Source: Phyllobacterium pellucidum
GTDB taxonomy: Bacteria > Pseudomonadota > Alphaproteobacteria > Rhizobiales > Rhizobiaceae
Assembly: GCF_013327855.1 (NCBI RefSeq)
Contig: NZ_JABUMX010000001.1
Span: 124,001-188,000 of the forward strand
Direction of reading: 5' to 3'
Length of the DNA stretch: 64,000 bases
The position numbers and the translations under genes were made by a program. Below are positions 61,849-64,000 of the stretch, piece by piece (the first letter of the stretch is position 1; each line of letters opens with the position of its first letter). A model generated the notes under the pieces. It searched no databases. It was given only the letters and a program-made list of their open reading frames with translations, and had not been told where the DNA came from.

Positions 61849-63443
61849 GCAGGTTTCCCCTTTTGCATCATTGCCACAAGGAAAACGCAGGCGAGCGCGC
61901 CCAAGGCCGCAACAGAGAAGCCGTCAATAAATGACAGCACGGCGGCTTGACGCGCCACAGCGGTCGCGAGCAAGCTCGTGGCCTGTGCAGTCGCAGCTGC
62001 TGGATCGCTTGTGTGCAGTCCTGACGCACTCCGAAAAGCCGCTATCCTGTCGAGTGTCAATCCGGCGATCCCGTCGATGTGCAGGCCTATGAGGTTCGAA
62101 TGAAGTTGTTCGCGTAGGCGAACATAGGTCTGCATGAATGCAGTGCCAATTTCTCCGCCAAACAAGCGGCTGATCTGGATGAGGGCGCCGATCGTGAGCG
62201 CCTCGGCAGGGTTGATCGATCTCACGATCAATACCACCAAGGCCGTCAGTGCAAAGGATTGACCTAAGGCCTGTAGAATCTGCGAGGGAAGGAAATCGCT
62301 TGTTGCCCATTGACTTGTCAGGTTCGTAGCCATCATACAGGCTACGCCAACCACCGCGGCCCCAATCGCAAGGACCCATCTCCCATCGACACGTCTGAGC
62401 AGCGCGCCTAAGGGAATCACAATGAGAAGTTGCGGAAGCGCAATCCAGAGTAGCACTGAGCCCACCTGAAGCTCGCGAAAATTCTGTACTGTCTGAAGGT
62501 AGGTGGGAATAATGTACGCTGTCGATAGAATAATGAACCGAAAGCCCGCGAGCAGGAGCAGCAGCAAGACCAGATTCTCGCGGAAAATCAGTCGGATGTT
62601 TATGAAAGGGTGGTCCGTAACAAGTTCGCGAACAATGAACGCGACAGTGAGCAAGGAACCGGACGCCAGCAAGGCGCTGATCATTCCGTTGTTGATCCAA
62701 TCCAGTCGATTGCCCTGATCCAGACCCGCGTACAACAAACTGAACCCGATGGCGGCATAGGCCACACCTGGCCAGTCGAACCGGCGCAGAAGGTCAGTTT
62801 TGATTTCCTCCCGAGGGACGCCATGCCAAACACACACCGCCATAACCGGCAGCATCACGCAGTACTGCCAGGATATCCATGCCCACGACCAATTGTCGGA
62901 ATACCAGCCCTCCAGAGATGCTGCTACATTAAGGGATAACTCGATATTCATCGCATAGATGGCGATCCCGTAGATGACCATGGTTACGGGCAGGCTCCGC
63001 ACTATGAAACTGATCGTGAGCGGAATGAACGTTCCTGATCCTACGCCTGCCAGAAACTGCATGGTCAGGAATGCGGCAAGGTTGGGAGAGAATGGAGCCA
63101 GAAGGCTCGCGACGAAAAACAGGATGATCCCGAGAAGCAGAATTCGGCGAACACCGAATACCGCGCCGAGATATGGCGATGTGACACCGATCAGCATCTG
63201 GCCGACTGCGAAACTGGTGGTGATCCAAGCCCCTTCGTCATAGCCTGCGCCAAGCGCCCCGCGCAGATCCGCAAGGCCAAAACTTGTCACACGGCTGCCC
63301 AACGTGGCCATGACCGCACCCAACATTACGCCGACGAGACCGATATACGGGCGGTACGAAACGATCGAAAGTCGGGGATGCTGTTCCGAAACCGGATGGA
63401 GGGCAATTCCCGCCGAGCTGAAGGGCCCCGCTTGGAGACTCAT
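61839..63443 (-). CDS. DHA2/EmrB-family multidrug MFS transporter
   Basis: 534 residues with about fourteen hydrophobic helices, the DHA2 layout. Motif-like segments: MLGAVMATLGSRVTSFGLAD, GYDEGAWITTSFAVGQMLIG and SPYLGAVFGVRRILLLGI. It pairs with an HlyD/EmrA adaptor whose stop overlaps its start (ATGA at 63440-63443), forming a tripartite efflux system that needs an outer-membrane TolC-type channel not seen here. Confidence 0.9.
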   Translation of the reverse strand: MSLQAGPFSSAGIALHPVSEQHPRLSIVSYRPYIGLVGVMLGAVMATLGSRVTSFGLADLRGALGAGYDEGAWITTSFAVGQMLIGVTSPYLGAVFGVRRILLLGIILFFVASLLAPFSPNLAAFLTMQFLAGVGSGTFIPLTISFIVRSLPVTMVIYGIAIYAMNIELSLNVAASLEGWYSDNWSWAWISWQYCVMLPVMAVCVWHGVPREEIKTDLLRRFDWPGVAYAAIGFSLLYAGLDQGNRLDWINNGMISALLASGSLLTVAFIVRELVTDHPFINIRLIFRENLVLLLLLLAGFRFIILSTAYIIPTYLQTVQNFRELQVGSVLLWIALPQLLIVIPLGALLRRVDGRWVLAIGAAVVGVACMMATNLTSQWATSDFLPSQILQALGQSFALTALVVLIVRSINPAEALTIGALIQISRLFGGEIGTAFMQTYVRLREQLHSNLIGLHIDGIAGLTLDRIAAFRSASGLHTSDPAAATAQATSLLATAVARQAAVLSFIDGFSVAALGALACVFLVAMMQKGKPAPF

Positions 63444-64000
63444 GGCTGTGGCGAGGCTTTGGCTGAACTGAGGCGTGGCTCAGTAGCGGACCTCGTGTCG
63501 ATTGTCGCTTGTACCGACATTCCCGGCCGTACAAGCTCGCCAAGGGCCGGGTTGGCATCGAGCACAATCTTTACCGGCACCCGCTGCACAACTTTCGTAA
63601 AGTTGCCCGTCGCGTTGTCAGGCGGCAGAAGTGCGAAGATCGAACCTGTACCTGGTGACCAACTGTCCACATGGCCGGTCAGCACGACACCGGGAAAGGC
63701 ATCGACCGTTACTTTGGCGAGTTGACCCATCCTGATATTCGTCAGTTGGGTCTCTTTGTAGTTCGCGGTGACCCATAAATTCGGCATGGGAACAATGGCG
63801 ATGACCTGTGTCCCGACATTGACAAATTGACCGGGCCTAACCTGACGTTGACCGACAAGGCCTTCGGCCGGCGCAAGAACGCGTGTGTAACGAAGATTGT
63901 TCTCGGCGAGACCGACCTGCGCCTCCGAAGCCTTCACCTGAGCGGCAAGCAATCGCTCCTGTCCGTCGAGTCCGGCGAGCAATGCGTTCTGCTGATCGAG
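63440..64000 (-). CDS. HlyD/EmrA-family membrane fusion protein (partial)
   Basis: The last 186 residues of a membrane fusion protein; the N-terminus lies beyond the right edge. Coiled-coil end ALLAGLDGQERLLAAQVKAS, lipoyl/beta-barrel part RYTRVLAPAEGLVGQRQVRP GQFVNVGTQ, VTANYKETQLTNIRMGQLAK, DSWSPGTGSIFALLPPDNAT GNFTKVVQRVPVKI and LVRPGMSVQATIDT are typical of EmrA. The stop codon overlaps the start of the MFS gene (ATGA). Confidence 0.92.
   Translation of the reverse strand, partial: LDQQNALLAGLDGQERLLAAQVKASEAQVGLAENNLRYTRVLAPAEGLVGQRQVRPGQFVNVGTQVIAIVPMPNLWVTANYKETQLTNIRMGQLAKVTVDAFPGVVLTGHVDSWSPGTGSIFALLPPDNATGNFTKVVQRVPVKIVLDANPALGELVRPGMSVQATIDTRSATEPRLSSAKASPQP

Overview
The window reads as a piece of an alphaproteobacterial chromosome, most likely Hyphomicrobiales (Rhizobiales), roughly 60% GC. 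The basis is the left-hand block gatC-GNAT-gatA, a DUF2125-like secreted protein, a UPF0173 hydrolase, ruvX, a small DUF6105-like membrane protein and an AidB-type acyl-CoA dehydrogenase. That gene content and order looks rhizobial to me from memory; no database was searched. There are no rRNA genes, convincing tRNAs, CRISPR arrays or intact insertion sequences.

Layout. (1) 1-8.1 kb: core chromosome, ending with a SABATH-type carboxyl methyltransferase. (2) 8.1-15.1 kb: an accessory block. It opens with a tRNA-T-arm-like remnant and a dense array of more than 20 short perfect or near-perfect palindromes (8441-9396) in which spacers are conserved while stems change on both sides together. Small orphan genes follow, partly coupled by ATGA/TGATG overlaps, then a Sel1-repeat protein, an endonuclease-VII-like basic protein and a ClpP-fold secreted protein followed by two small exported proteins. 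(3) 15.2-16.3 kb: a stand-alone LigD-type ATP-dependent DNA ligase. (4) 16.9-59.4 kb: a large catabolic/redox and signalling cluster. It holds DJ-1/PfpI proteins, tautomerases, a DsbA-like protein, SDRs, VOC proteins, TctBA, a YdeP/FdhF-type molybdoenzyme, three Tat-targeted epoxide-hydrolase-like proteins, an LLM flavoprotein, nitronate monooxygenase, RidA, an exported crotonase, an isochorismatase-type hydrolase, an aldehyde dehydrogenase, an FMN reductase, a D-cysteine desulfhydrase-like PLP enzyme, a LysR regulator and an MFS permease. Interleaved are three histidine kinases with HELxQP-type H-boxes (one fused to a degenerate protein-kinase and AAA module) and four response regulators, two of them FixJ/LuxR type. 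(5) 59.4-64 kb: decayed genes (cupin, hydrolase tail), a haloacid dehalogenase, an ester-cyclase-like protein and the start of an EmrAB-type efflux operon that runs off the right edge.

How it fits together. At least nine genes of block 4 carry the same oriented sequence 55-165 bp before their start, about AYACC-WW-SG-NN-CAAT, often as the right arm of an inverted repeat such as GGTATCGGCGATACC. Divergent gene pairs carry one copy facing each way. The two FixJ-type regulators also carry copies (one weak). I read block 4 as one regulon, probably an inducible response to or catabolism of an electrophilic or aromatic compound, controlled by the local kinases and FixJ-type regulators or by the LysR protein. 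The substrate is unknown. Several members are decaying: a DJ-1 paralogue and a VOC gene carry single frameshifts.
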